A stretch of 8,990 nt of DNA from DATEPR01 sp036503065. Lineage in GTDB: Bacteria > Actinomycetota > Actinomycetes > Mycobacteriales > Pseudonocardiaceae. The notes below the pieces were generated by a model. That model worked only from the letters and a program-made list of their open reading frames with translations. It made no database searches and was not told the DNA's origin. Made by a program: the position numbers and the translations under genes. The DNA is taken from the NCBI GenBank assembly GCA_036503065.1, contig DASXXM010000690.1, positions 1-8,990 of the forward strand, given 5' to 3'. Below, piece after piece: positions 1-6,036 of the stretch (within the stretch, counting starts at the first letter, position 1; the number at the start of each line of letters is the position of its first letter).

Positions 1-56
1 CGTCGCGTCTCAGCCATCTGCGCTTCGAGCGCCGTCACCCGATCCTCCAAGCTCAT
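1..56 (-). CDS. Partial small coiled-coil-like protein, N-terminus only
   Basis: The first 18 codons of a minus-strand reading frame start at ATG 56..54 and stay open to the window edge. They read MSLEDRVTALEAQMAETR. The hydrophobic spacing (L3, V7, L10, M14) and charged residues are typical of a coiled-coil start. A GAGG element lies about 10 nt before the ATG. The gene would follow the Uma2 gene by about 50 bp in the same direction, so the two could be co-transcribed. Another frame between 108 and 10 (starting LTTSEYERK) also looks protein-like, but it lacks a standard start and closes at TGA 12..10. Function is unknown because only the N-terminus is visible. Confidence 0.5.
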   Translation of the reverse strand, partial: MSLEDRVTALEAQMAETR

Positions 57-104
57 ATTCTGGAATCCTCGCGTCCTCGATCTTGCGCTCGTACTCGGAT
101 GTTG

Positions 105-752
105 TCAGGACTCCAGTAGCACAGCCGGATCGAAGGACAGCGGGAACGGCAGGTCCGTACGGAACTCCTGACCTGTCAACGCTTTCGCCTGGACAACGTA
201 CTCACCGGAGTCATCGAGCCGCAGCAGTTCCACATGCGCTTCATGGTCGGTGATTTCGATCCACATGTAATAGGGCACGCCGGCCGCGGCACAAAGTGCG
301 GGCTTGTCGATCTTGTCCTGGCGCACGCTCGATGGAGACACGAATTCGATCGGCATGAGCACCAGTTCGGCCGGCACCCAGTCCTGTCGCTTAATCGGCT
401 GCCGCAGGACTGTCAGGTCAGGCTGGATCCACCGCTGCCTATGGAAGAGCATGCTGATGCTCCCATACGCGCGATATCCGGCTTCGCGAGCAGCCAATCT
501 CAGCATCGAGCCCAGTTCCAGGCCTGCGTAGCTGTTGCCGCTGTTCTCGGAAGGACTCATGATCAGGTTACCGTCCAGGCACTCGTACTTTGCCGTCGGC
601 AAACCCTCAATGGGCAGGTAGCGTTCGGCGAGCTCGGTCGTCCACAGTCCTCGGAGCTCGACTAGTGGGTCGAACCCGGATGGCACCATCGACGCGGCCA
701 CGACCACCACCTCCCCGCGCTCCACCATACTTGTACTCATGACCGAAAGCAT
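105..752 (-). CDS. Uma2 family putative endonuclease (DUF820, PD-(D/E)XK-like)
   Basis: A 215-residue protein recognised as Uma2/DUF820, a restriction-endonuclease-fold family common in actinobacteria and cyanobacteria whose biological substrates are largely unknown. Family landmarks are present in order: YECLDGNLIMSPS (about 56-68), PDLTVL with candidate metal-binding D112, IEFVSPSS with E136, K147 and K150 a few residues on, then the AGVPYYMWIEI strand (157-167). This is the normal single-domain length. The start is uncertain: ATG at 752, 740 and 728 are in frame, and a GTG at residue 18 has GGGAGG at good spacing. It ends about 50 bp before the partial coiled-coil gene on the same strand. 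Its G+C is lower than that of the right half of the window, consistent with an accessory gene. The family call is firm; nuclease activity is inferred from the fold family. Confidence 0.88.
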   Translation of the reverse strand: MLSVMSTSMVERGEVVVVAASMVPSGFDPLVELRGLWTTELAERYLPIEGLPTAKYECLDGNLIMSPSENSGNSYAGLELGSMLRLAAREAGYRAYGSISMLFHRQRWIQPDLTVLRQPIKRQDWVPAELVLMPIEFVSPSSVRQDKIDKPALCAAAGVPYYMWIEITDHEAHVELLRLDDSGEYVVQAKALTGQEFRTDLPFPLSFDPAVLLES

Positions 753-774
753 GCCCGATCTATCCTGGATTATG
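753..774 (-). promoter_or_regulatory. Candidate promoter -10 and leader of the Uma2 gene
   Basis: On the minus strand, CATAAT (774..769) matches the -10 consensus at five of six positions and lies 16 nt before the most upstream ATG. This would give a very short leader. An AGGATAG stretch lies between it and the ATG. No good -35 box was seen at 16-18 nt spacing. The call rests on the -10 and its position only. Confidence 0.3.
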
Positions 775-860
775 AACCCTTATCCGCTTTGACTACCCGG
801 TTGTGTGGATCATGCCGCTAGGGCAACGACGGGCAGTGCGAACGCTGGACTGCTCAGCCC

Positions 861-884
861 TGTCCCTGGTCATGGTGTCCCTGG
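861..884. repeat. Two tandem TGTCCCTGG direct repeats, 15-bp period
   Basis: TGTCCCTGG occurs at 861-869 and again exactly at 876-884, separated by TCATGG. A 15-bp start-to-start distance is about 1.4 helical turns. The repeat lies in the gap between the Uma2 promoter and the end of the DUF397 gene. It could be a regulator half-site pair or a short slippage duplication; nothing else supports a function. Confidence 0.45.
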
Positions 885-996
885 ATCAGGCGGCAAAGGT
901 GAGCGAACCGCTCATGACGAAGATGATGCTCGATCCATTCCGATTGCGGCATACGCAACTGATGCTGCCACCCGATCGAGCCGGCGACCGCGTGAT

Positions 997-1179
997 CTAG
1001 CCGATCCGACCCGCCTTGACGGCGACCACGAGCGCGGTGACGTCGACGCTCAGCACCGCCGCGGCCGGGTTCTTGCTGTCCCGCACCGCACCGAGCGCCA
1101 ACTCCACGCAGTTGCTGGCATCATCGTCGTCGTCACCCGCGTCGCTGTAGCTCGACTTCCGCCAGGTCAGACCGCTCAT
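997..1179 (-). CDS. DUF397 domain small protein
   Basis: A 60-residue protein with the DUF397 signature: WRKSSYS (6-12), NCVEL (23-27), VRDSKNP (32-38) and a C-terminal VKAGRIG. DUF397 proteins are small partners of HTH/DUF5753 regulators in Streptomyces and relatives, including the WhiJ-type pairs. The SCO4441/SCO4442 pair has been described as a toxin-antitoxin-like regulator of antibiotic production (from memory). Here the ATG lies 3 nt after the regulator's TGA, with CGGGAG inside the regulator's last codons serving as ribosome binding site, so translation is probably coupled. Oddity: a run of five aspartates (D16-D20) sits between YSDAG and NCVEL, where family members usually have a short Gly/Ser linker. 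It probably binds or modulates its neighbour; this is inferred from gene pairing. Confidence 0.92.
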   Translation of the reverse strand: MSGLTWRKSSYSDAGDDDDDASNCVELALGAVRDSKNPAAAVLSVDVTALVVAVKAGRIG

Positions 1180-1182
1180 GCG

Positions 1183-2049
1183 TCACTCCCGTTCGTGCTC
1201 CTTCCTCAGGTTAGCAACGAAGTCGATGGACGCCGCAGGGTTGAGCGCGGCCTTCACCACTTTGGCGGCATGACGGTCGAAGAAGTCGATCTTTTGTTGA
1301 TCCTCAAGGAAGACACGCGAGCCCTTGCTCTCCAGCAGGACGACCGACTTGTTGCGCGGCAACTTCATCAAATAGAACGGTTCATAGAAAGCCACATTCC
1401 CGCTCGCCGCAAACGGCACCACCCACAGTCGCACGTTCGGGCGTTCCGCAAGGTCCAGCAGGGCACGCAGCTGACGAGCCATGATCGCCCGGCTGCCAAC
1501 GATCTTTCGCAAAGCCGCCTCATCCACGATCATGTCGAACTTGGGTGCGCCGTTCTTCAACAGCAGGGACTGCCTCTCCATTCTTATGACAACCCGGCGC
1601 TTGGCCTGCTCAGGCAGCACACCTGCGGCATTCATCATCGCACCGGCATAGTCGGCAGTCTGGGCCAGGCCGGGTATCAACACGGTCTCGGCATCAACGA
1701 GCGCGGTGGCTTCCGGTTCCAGACGCAGGAGAGTCCCCTTCTTGTCTGGCACATCATCCAGCTCGGTTGGCATGTCCAGCTCCCAGCGGCCTGGGTCGTC
1801 CTGGCGTTGTGCCAGGTGCAGGAGTCGTCGGCGCTCCTGGCCGTGCACCTCGTAGATCACCAGCAGCGACGCCAGGTCGGCGTCGGAGATGTGCTGCTGG
1901 CCGTTCTCCATCCTGGACAGCTTGGACTGCTGCCACTTCAGCCGCTGGCAGACGACGTCCAGGCTCAGGGCACGCTCGTTGCGTATGTATTTCATGTCCC
2001 ACGCCAGGCCGCTGTGCACCACGTTGACCAGCTTCTCCGCGCCGCCCAT
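1183..2049 (-). CDS. XRE-type helix-turn-helix regulator with DUF5753 domain
   Basis: A 288-residue DNA-binding regulator. An XRE/Cro-type HTH spans about residues 16-70, with the recognition-helix region WQQSKLSRMENG at 39-50. The DUF5753 domain fills about 100-280 and has its landmarks: LEPEATALVDAETVLIPGLAQTADYA (110-135), RMERQ (156-160), DEAALRKIVG (176-185), QLRALLDLAERPNVRLWVVP (193-212) and a late VVLLES. This is the normal size for the WhiJ-like family of streptomycete development and antibiotic regulators. ATG at 2049 is chosen because GGGAG lies 8 nt upstream and the HTH then begins at the usual distance. A GTG at 2121 would add 24 cysteine-rich residues (CDCRSCKC) that do not belong to the family. 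It forms a two-gene unit with the coupled DUF397 gene. The target is unknown; these regulators often act on their own locus. Confidence 0.92.
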   Translation of the reverse strand: MGGAEKLVNVVHSGLAWDMKYIRNERALSLDVVCQRLKWQQSKLSRMENGQQHISDADLASLLVIYEVHGQERRRLLHLAQRQDDPGRWELDMPTELDDVPDKKGTLLRLEPEATALVDAETVLIPGLAQTADYAGAMMNAAGVLPEQAKRRVVIRMERQSLLLKNGAPKFDMIVDEAALRKIVGSRAIMARQLRALLDLAERPNVRLWVVPFAASGNVAFYEPFYLMKLPRNKSVVLLESKGSRVFLEDQQKIDFFDRHAAKVVKAALNPAASIDFVANLRKEHERE

Positions 2050-2149
2050 TGCGTTCTCCCAAAACTCGTCTGAGCATTTGCAAGAACGACAATCGCAGAT
2101 TTCGGCGTGGACCGCATTCACCCGATCGAAGGTTGCTCAATCAGCATAA
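2050..2149 (-). promoter_or_regulatory. Upstream region of the HTH/DUF397 operon
   Basis: This 100-bp gap lies between the stop of the Fe-S oxidoreductase gene and the regulator's start, both on the minus strand. It must hold any promoter or autoregulatory operator of the HTH/DUF397 pair unless they are read through from upstream. It contains the GGGAG ribosome binding site just before 2049. I see no convincing -35/-10 pair and no strong terminator hairpin after the oxidoreductase stop, so read-through is possible. Confidence 0.35.
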
Positions 2150-4333
2150 TCAGCCGAGCGCCTCGCCGCGTTTGACCGACGTCAACAGCAGTTGGGCGAC
2201 GTCCACCACTTGTAGGGTTTCCTTTGCCACGCCTTCGTTCTGGCGTTGGGTTACGCCGTCGGTCATCATGACCCGGCAGAACGGGCAGGCGGTGGCGATC
2301 TTGTTGGGGGAGGTGCCCAACGCCTCGTCGGTGCGTTCCAGGTTGATCTGCTTGCCGATTCGCTCCTCCATCCACATGCGGGCGCCGCCTGCGCCGCAGC
2401 AGAATGAACGATCGGCGTGCCTCGGCATCTCGCGCAGGACGGCGCCGGATGCGCCGACCAGTTCGCGCGGGGCCTCGTAGACCTTGTTGTGCCGCCCCAG
2501 ATAGCACGGGTCGTGGTACGTCACGTCCTCAGCGACCGGGGCCACGGGAACCAACCGGCGTTCGCGAACGAGGCGGTTCAACAGCTGCGTGTGGTGCACG
2601 ACCTCGTACTCGCCGCCGACCTGCGGGTACTCGTTGGCCAGCGTGTTGAAGCAGTGTGGGCACGTGACGACGATCTTGCGCTTCGCCGGCTCCCGGCCCT
2701 CGAACAGGGTGTTGAGCACCTCGACGTTCTGCTGCGCCAACATCTGGAACAGGAACTCGTTGCCGGCCCGCCGCGCCGGGTCGCCGGTGCACGTCTCGTC
2801 CGGACCGAGCACGACGTAGTTCACACCGGCGATGTGCAGCAGTTCCGCCACCGCCTGGGTGGTCTTCTTCGCCTTGTCCTCGAACGCGCCCGCACAGCCG
2901 ACCCAGAACAGGTAGTCGACGTCGTCGGCCAGTGTGCCGTCGAAGACCGGGACGTCGAAGTCCAGTGCCTTCGTCCACTCCAGACGGTCACGGGCGTTCT
3001 GGCCCCACGGATTTCCTTTGTTCTCCAGGTTCTTGAACATACCGCCCAACTCGGACGGGAAGTTCGACTCGATCATGGTCTGGTACCGGCGCATGTCGAC
3101 GATGTGGTCGACGTGCTCGATGTCCACCGGGCACTGCTCGACGCACGCGCCACACGTGGTGCACGACCACAGCACGTCCGGGTCGATGACGCCGAACTCC
3201 TCGGCCGTGCCGACCAGCGGCCGCAGCGCCTGCTCCGGGCCGGACCCGGGCACCCGGCCGAAACCGGACTCCGGCACGCCGTGATGCGGGGTATCCGCAG
3301 AGATCTTGCCGTCGGCGGGCGTTTCCTTGCCGCCGATCAGGTACGGCGCCTTGGCGAACAAATGGTCGCGCAGGTCCATGATGACCAGCTTCGGCGACAG
3401 CGGCTTGCCGGTGTTCCACGCCGGACACTGGCTCTGGCAGCGGCCGCACTCGGTACACGTGGCGAAGTCGAGCATGCCCTTCCACGTGAAGTCCTCGACC
3501 TTGCCGCGGCCGAACGTGTCGTCCTCGCCGGGGTCCTCGAAGTCGATCGGCTTGCCGTTGGATTCCATCGGCAGCAGCGGGCCGAGTCCGTCGGGCAACC
3601 GCTTCGCGCCCACGTTGACCGGCGCGAGCGCGATGTGCAGGTGCTTGGAGTGCACCACGATCACCAGGAAGCCGACGATCACCGCGATGTTGACCAGGAT
3701 GAACGTGGTCTCCAGCACCGCGTTGACACCGGTACCCAGCGGCGCGAGCGCGTGCCCGACCAACCACGACGCGAACGCCCAACCGCTGTGCCCGTACATG
3801 AAGTGGCCCGTGTCGAACTGCGCGCCACGATAGATCAGCAGCGTCACCATGACCGCGAAGATCATGCCCAGCACGACCCACGCGGCACCGGTGTGCGAGC
3901 CATAGAACCGGGACTGCCGCTGCCGGCGTTCCGGTGCCTGCCGAATACGCAGCACGGCGAACGTGATCAACGCCACGATCACCGCGACCGTGAAGAAGTC
4001 CTCGAGAAAACCCAGCCAACGGGCGTGCCCGAACCACCAGAACGCGAAGTCACGGGAGAACAGCGCGCCCCAGGTCTCCACGATGGTGAACCCCAGGATG
4101 ATGAAGCCCCACATGGTGAAGAAGTGCGCGAGGCCGGGCACCGACCACTTGAGCAGCTTGCGCTGCCCGGCGACCTCGGCGAGTTCCGTCTCCAGCCGGG
4201 CGCGAACGTCCTTGAGCCGACCGGCGGCCGGCTGACCGGCCGAGATGAGCCGGTAGAGCCACAGCACCCGGCGGCCGGCGACAGCAAGGCCGATCGCGGT
4301 GATCGCGAGGCCGACCACTAGTCGAAGTATCAC
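2150..4333 (-). CDS. etfD: Membrane-anchored Fe-S oxidoreductase, EtfD (Rv0338c) type
   Basis: A 727-residue fusion of a NarI-like membrane domain with a HdrB/GlcF-type soluble domain. Hydrophobic segments at about 2-20, 65-88, 110-130, 150-168 and 205-228 give five or more membrane helices, with histidines (for example H70, H194, H228) that could ligate haem. Two ferredoxin-like [4Fe-4S] motifs follow: C293/C296/C299/C303 and C391/C394/C397/C401. Two CCG cysteine-rich units come next. The second is canonical (C610, C645-C646, C683xxC686). The first has CT (C515-T516) in place of CC, with C480 and C558xxC561. The mycobacterial homologue Rv0338c is the essential EtfD, which takes electrons from EtfBA during acyl-CoA beta-oxidation and passes them to the membrane. 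It is longer (about 880 residues from memory). The start is GTG 4333 with GGAGGA five to six nt upstream. No etfBA genes are in view. Confidence is high for the family and moderate for the specific partner. Confidence 0.88.
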   Translation of the reverse strand: MILRLVVGLAITAIGLAVAGRRVLWLYRLISAGQPAAGRLKDVRARLETELAEVAGQRKLLKWSVPGLAHFFTMWGFIILGFTIVETWGALFSRDFAFWWFGHARWLGFLEDFFTVAVIVALITFAVLRIRQAPERRQRQSRFYGSHTGAAWVVLGMIFAVMVTLLIYRGAQFDTGHFMYGHSGWAFASWLVGHALAPLGTGVNAVLETTFILVNIAVIVGFLVIVVHSKHLHIALAPVNVGAKRLPDGLGPLLPMESNGKPIDFEDPGEDDTFGRGKVEDFTWKGMLDFATCTECGRCQSQCPAWNTGKPLSPKLVIMDLRDHLFAKAPYLIGGKETPADGKISADTPHHGVPESGFGRVPGSGPEQALRPLVGTAEEFGVIDPDVLWSCTTCGACVEQCPVDIEHVDHIVDMRRYQTMIESNFPSELGGMFKNLENKGNPWGQNARDRLEWTKALDFDVPVFDGTLADDVDYLFWVGCAGAFEDKAKKTTQAVAELLHIAGVNYVVLGPDETCTGDPARRAGNEFLFQMLAQQNVEVLNTLFEGREPAKRKIVVTCPHCFNTLANEYPQVGGEYEVVHHTQLLNRLVRERRLVPVAPVAEDVTYHDPCYLGRHNKVYEAPRELVGASGAVLREMPRHADRSFCCGAGGARMWMEERIGKQINLERTDEALGTSPNKIATACPFCRVMMTDGVTQRQNEGVAKETLQVVDVAQLLLTSVKRGEALG

Positions 4334-4377
4334 GAATCCTCCGGTCTGCTGGCCAGGACCTTGGGAGCGTACGCCAC

Positions 4378-4393
4378 GTTACCGATCAGTAAC
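4378..4393. promoter_or_regulatory. 16-bp operator-like dyad GTTACCGATCAGTAAC
   Basis: GTTAC-C-GATC-A-GTAAC is symmetric at 14 of 16 positions (one mismatched pair, C/A). It lies 45 bp before the etfD GTG and about 7 bp upstream of the candidate -10 TACGCT, so a bound protein would cover the spacer and -35 area. Size and symmetry suit a TetR- or GntR-type dimer. The natural guess is a fatty-acid-responsive repressor, but no regulator gene is nearby and the site is not one I can name. Confidence 0.45.
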
Positions 4394-4397
4394 CAGT

Positions 4398-4440
4398 GTC
4401 GCGTGGCGCGCGTCGCACAACTATCGGATATCCACGCGAC
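4398..4440. repeat. Perfect 9-bp inverted repeat with 25-nt spacer
   Basis: GTCGCGTGG (4398-4406) is the exact reverse complement of CCACGCGAC (4432-4440). The 25-nt spacer contains the 8-bp palindrome GGATATCC (4426-4433), which overlaps the right arm. It could fold as a leader hairpin in a plus-strand transcript upstream of ATG 4483 or act as a spaced protein site. GC-rich arms make some chance matches likely. Confidence 0.35.
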
Positions 4441-4482
4441 GGCCGCTCAACACGCGCGAACGCTCGCCATAGGGTGGTCGGC

Positions 4483-5256
4483 ATGAAGGATCTGACCGCG
4501 CTCGCGACCACGCTCCGTTCGCTGCATCGGCCGGGGCAGCCCTTGGTGCTGCCGAACATCTGGGACGCCGCGTCCGCCAAGCTGGTCGAGGCCGCCGGGT
4601 TCCCCGTGGTGGCCACGAGCAGCGCGGCCGTCGCCGAGTCGCTCGGCTACGCCGACCACCAGCAGGCCCCGGCCGACGAGATGCTGGCCGCGGCGGCCCG
4701 GATCGGCCGTGCGGTGTCCGTGCCGGTGACCGTGGACGCGGAGGCCGGCTACGGCCTGCCGGCCGACGACCTGGTCGGGCGGCTGCTGGCGGCCGGCGCC
4801 GTCGGGTGCAACCTGGAGGACAGCGACCACCGGCAGGGCGGCCTCGTCGACGTCGACCGGCAGGCCGAGTGGCTGGCGTCGGTCCGCGCGGCGGCCGAGC
4901 GCGCCGGCGTGCCGCTGGTGATCAACGCGCGGGTGGACGTGCTCGTCGCGGCCCACGCGGGTGGTGGCGTGGTGGACGAGCCCGCGCTGGCCGAGGCGAT
5001 CGTGGCGCGGGGCAAGGCGTATCTCGCGGCGGGCGCGGACTGCGTCTTCCCGATCCTGCTGCACGACCCGACGGCGATCCAGCAGGTCGTCGCCGGGCTC
5101 GCGCCCGCTGCCGTGAACGTCCTCTCCGGGCCACGGGGTCCGTCGACGGCGGATGCGGCCGGGTGGGGTGTGGCCCGGCTGTCGGCCGGGGCGGGGCTGT
5201 GGCGGCTGCACCAGGCGGCGCTGGCCGAGCGTTTGGCCGTTCTCGCGGCGGACTGA
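4483..5256 (+). CDS. Isocitrate lyase/PEP mutase superfamily protein
   Basis: A 257-residue TIM-barrel enzyme of the ICL/PEP mutase superfamily, which makes or breaks C-C or P-C bonds next to a carboxylate with Mg2+ help. Landmarks: LVLPNIWDAASAKLVEAAGF (21-40), ATSSAAVAESLGY (44-56), the metal-site segment VDAEAGYG with D85 and E87 (84-91), NLEDS (110-114), NARVDV (148-153) and a late VNVLSGP (211-217). It lacks the KKCGH catalytic loop of true isocitrate and 2-methylisocitrate lyases, so it belongs to the broad 'PEP mutase-like' group, where oxaloacetate decarboxylase, phosphonopyruvate or carboxyphosphonoenolpyruvate chemistry are all conceivable. ATG 4483 is preferred over an upstream in-frame start at 4396 because it has AGGGTGG ahead of it and starts where the family normally starts. 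The gene is divergent from etfD. The DUF3558 gene follows after 25 bp. Codons are strongly G/C-ending. Confidence 0.9.
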   Translation: MKDLTALATTLRSLHRPGQPLVLPNIWDAASAKLVEAAGFPVVATSSAAVAESLGYADHQQAPADEMLAAAARIGRAVSVPVTVDAEAGYGLPADDLVGRLLAAGAVGCNLEDSDHRQGGLVDVDRQAEWLASVRAAAERAGVPLVINARVDVLVAAHAGGGVVDEPALAEAIVARGKAYLAAGADCVFPILLHDPTAIQQVVAGLAPAAVNVLSGPRGPSTADAAGWGVARLSAGAGLWRLHQAALAERLAVLAAD

Positions 5257-5281
5257 CCGGTTGATCCGATACGGTGCCCGC

Positions 5282-5878
5282 GTGCGACCCGTGATCCCGA
5301 CGTCGGCTCTGGTCATCGCCACGGTGGTGCTCGCCGGTTGCGCGACGCAGACGGCCGGTTCGGCCCGACCGGCCAACCACGCACCACCCACCACCAGTTC
5401 GGCCAACTTCGGCGCACCGAAGGTGACCACACCGCTGGACACCACGAAGTACCAGGCCAACCCGTGCGGCACGCTGACCCCGGCCCAACTACAGGCACTC
5501 GGCATCACCCAACCGGGCAAGGTCACCGCCGACCCCACCGGCGGGTTCTGTGACTGGAGTCCGCAGTTGGACGTCGTCTACACCCTCGGTTTCAACACCA
5601 CGTTCGAGCCCGGTGATGCCGAGGGCCTGGCCAACGTGTACCAAATCGGCGGGCCGAACAGCATCACGCGACTACCGGACGTACACGGCCAGCCCGCGGT
5701 CACCCAGCCGAGCCAGAACACGGGCGGTAGTTGCACCATCTATCTGGGCGCCACCGACGTGATCTCGTACGGGATCGCCGTGACCATTCCCGGCGGTCAG
5801 CCGCATTTCGCCGATCCGTGCACCGTCGCCACGCAGATCGCCGACGACGCGACCGCCACGATGAAATCCGGAGGGTAA
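5282..5878 (+). CDS. DUF3558 family secreted lipoprotein
   Basis: A 198-residue predicted lipoprotein. The N-terminus has R2, a hydrophobic core (SALVIATVV) and the lipobox LAGC with the lipidated cysteine at C20, followed by a Thr/Pro/Ala-rich linker (21-55). The DUF3558 core begins at NPCGTLTPAQLQALGI (60-75). It carries C62, C90 (GFCDWSP), C151 and C180, which could form two disulfides outside the cell. DUF3558 proteins are common in Pseudonocardiales and their function is unknown. The start is GTG 5282. An in-frame TTG at 5261 would give a slightly longer signal peptide with more arginines and cannot be excluded, as neither start has a strong ribosome binding site. It lies 25 bp after the PEP mutase-like gene and 158 bp before the ESX substrate pair, so it may be read with either. 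Confidence 0.85.
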   Translation: MRPVIPTSALVIATVVLAGCATQTAGSARPANHAPPTTSSANFGAPKVTTPLDTTKYQANPCGTLTPAQLQALGITQPGKVTADPTGGFCDWSPQLDVVYTLGFNTTFEPGDAEGLANVYQIGGPNSITRLPDVHGQPAVTQPSQNTGGSCTIYLGATDVISYGIAVTIPGGQPHFADPCTVATQIADDATATMKSGG

Positions 5879-5910
5879 TGGGAACCAACTACCGGATGTC
5901 GTCATCTCAC

Positions 5911-5939
5911 TCCACAGTGGCAACGCGACACGCTACCCT
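5911..5939 (+). promoter_or_regulatory. Candidate promoter of the PE/PPE-like operon
   Basis: TCCACA (5911-5916, four of six against TTGACA) and TACCCT (5934-5939, fitting TAnnnT) are separated by 17 nt and lie about 100 bp upstream of the ATG at 6037. The -35 box is part of the small palindrome CCACAGTGG (5912-5920). An inverted repeat starts at the -10 box. The 158-bp gap and the change of gene type make a promoter here likely, but this exact pair is only a guess. Confidence 0.35.
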
Positions 5940-5958
5940 GGCCCAGGGCGCTGGCCAG
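5938..5958. repeat. CTGGCC / GGCCAG inverted repeat at the candidate promoter
   Basis: CTGGCC (5938-5943) and GGCCAG (5953-5958) form a 6-bp inverted repeat with a 9-nt spacer, just downstream of the candidate -10 box. A further TGGCCAG follows near 5967. The position suits an operator around a transcription start, but these are common words in GC-rich DNA. Confidence 0.3.
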
Positions 5959-6036
5959 CGAGAGCGTGGCCAGAACCCCAGGGGAAGCGCCAGTTTTTCA
6001 GGGCCCACCACAGACCAAACATGAGGGGAGCCAGCG

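Larger units (their letters stand above)
753..996. other. Gene-free gap between the Uma2 and DUF397 genes
   Basis: These 244 bp hold no convincing gene. A 32-codon minus-strand frame (952..854, MPQSEWIEHHLRHERF...) looks protein-like but has no clear ribosome binding site and matches nothing I recognise, so it may be a gene remnant or chance. A 65-codon plus-strand frame at 803 is methionine-rich and also unrecognised. A 9-bp direct repeat lies at 861-884. No terminator with a long stem was seen after the DUF397 stop. Confidence 0.5.
4334..4482. promoter_or_regulatory. Divergent promoter region of etfD and the PEP mutase-like gene
   Basis: The only divergent gap in the window. Toward etfD it holds GGAGGA just before the GTG and, on the minus strand, TACGCT at 4371..4366, which fits the loose actinobacterial -10 pattern TAnnnT. 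No good -35 box is seen for it. It also holds a 16-bp dyad (4378-4393) and a 9-bp spaced inverted repeat (4398-4440), each listed separately. Toward the plus-strand gene the ribosome binding site AGGGTGG lies six nt before ATG 4483. Confidence 0.5.

Noticed and set aside
10..108. Frame LTTSEYERKIEDARIPEYEL overlapping the Uma2 stop
   Set aside because: It needs a CTG start and closes at TGA 12..10, whereas the ATG-started frame at 56 is open to the edge and has a ribosome binding site.
805..2073. 422-codon plus-strand open frame opposite the HTH/DUF397 pair
   Set aside because: It overlaps two well-recognised minus-strand genes, and its translation shows no domain.
2050..2121. 24-residue N-terminal extension of the HTH regulator from GTG 2121
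   Set aside because: The extra cysteine-rich residues are not part of the family, and ATG 2049 has a well-spaced GGGAG.
2417..4321. 634-codon plus-strand open frame opposite etfD
   Set aside because: It is the antisense shadow of a GC-rich gene: Arg/His/Asp-rich, with no family feature, whereas the minus-strand frame has complete Fe-S motifs and a strong ribosome binding site.
4447..5538. 363-codon minus-strand frame opposite the PEP mutase-like gene
   Set aside because: Arg/Gln/His-rich shadow; the plus strand carries clear superfamily motifs.
5878..6024. 48-codon frame starting at a TAATG overlap with the DUF3558 stop
   Set aside because: GGAGG is only 3 nt from the ATG, third codon positions are much less G/C-rich than in neighbours, and the peptide is Ser/Gln/Arg-rich with no recognisable feature. 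The region is better explained as a promoter gap.
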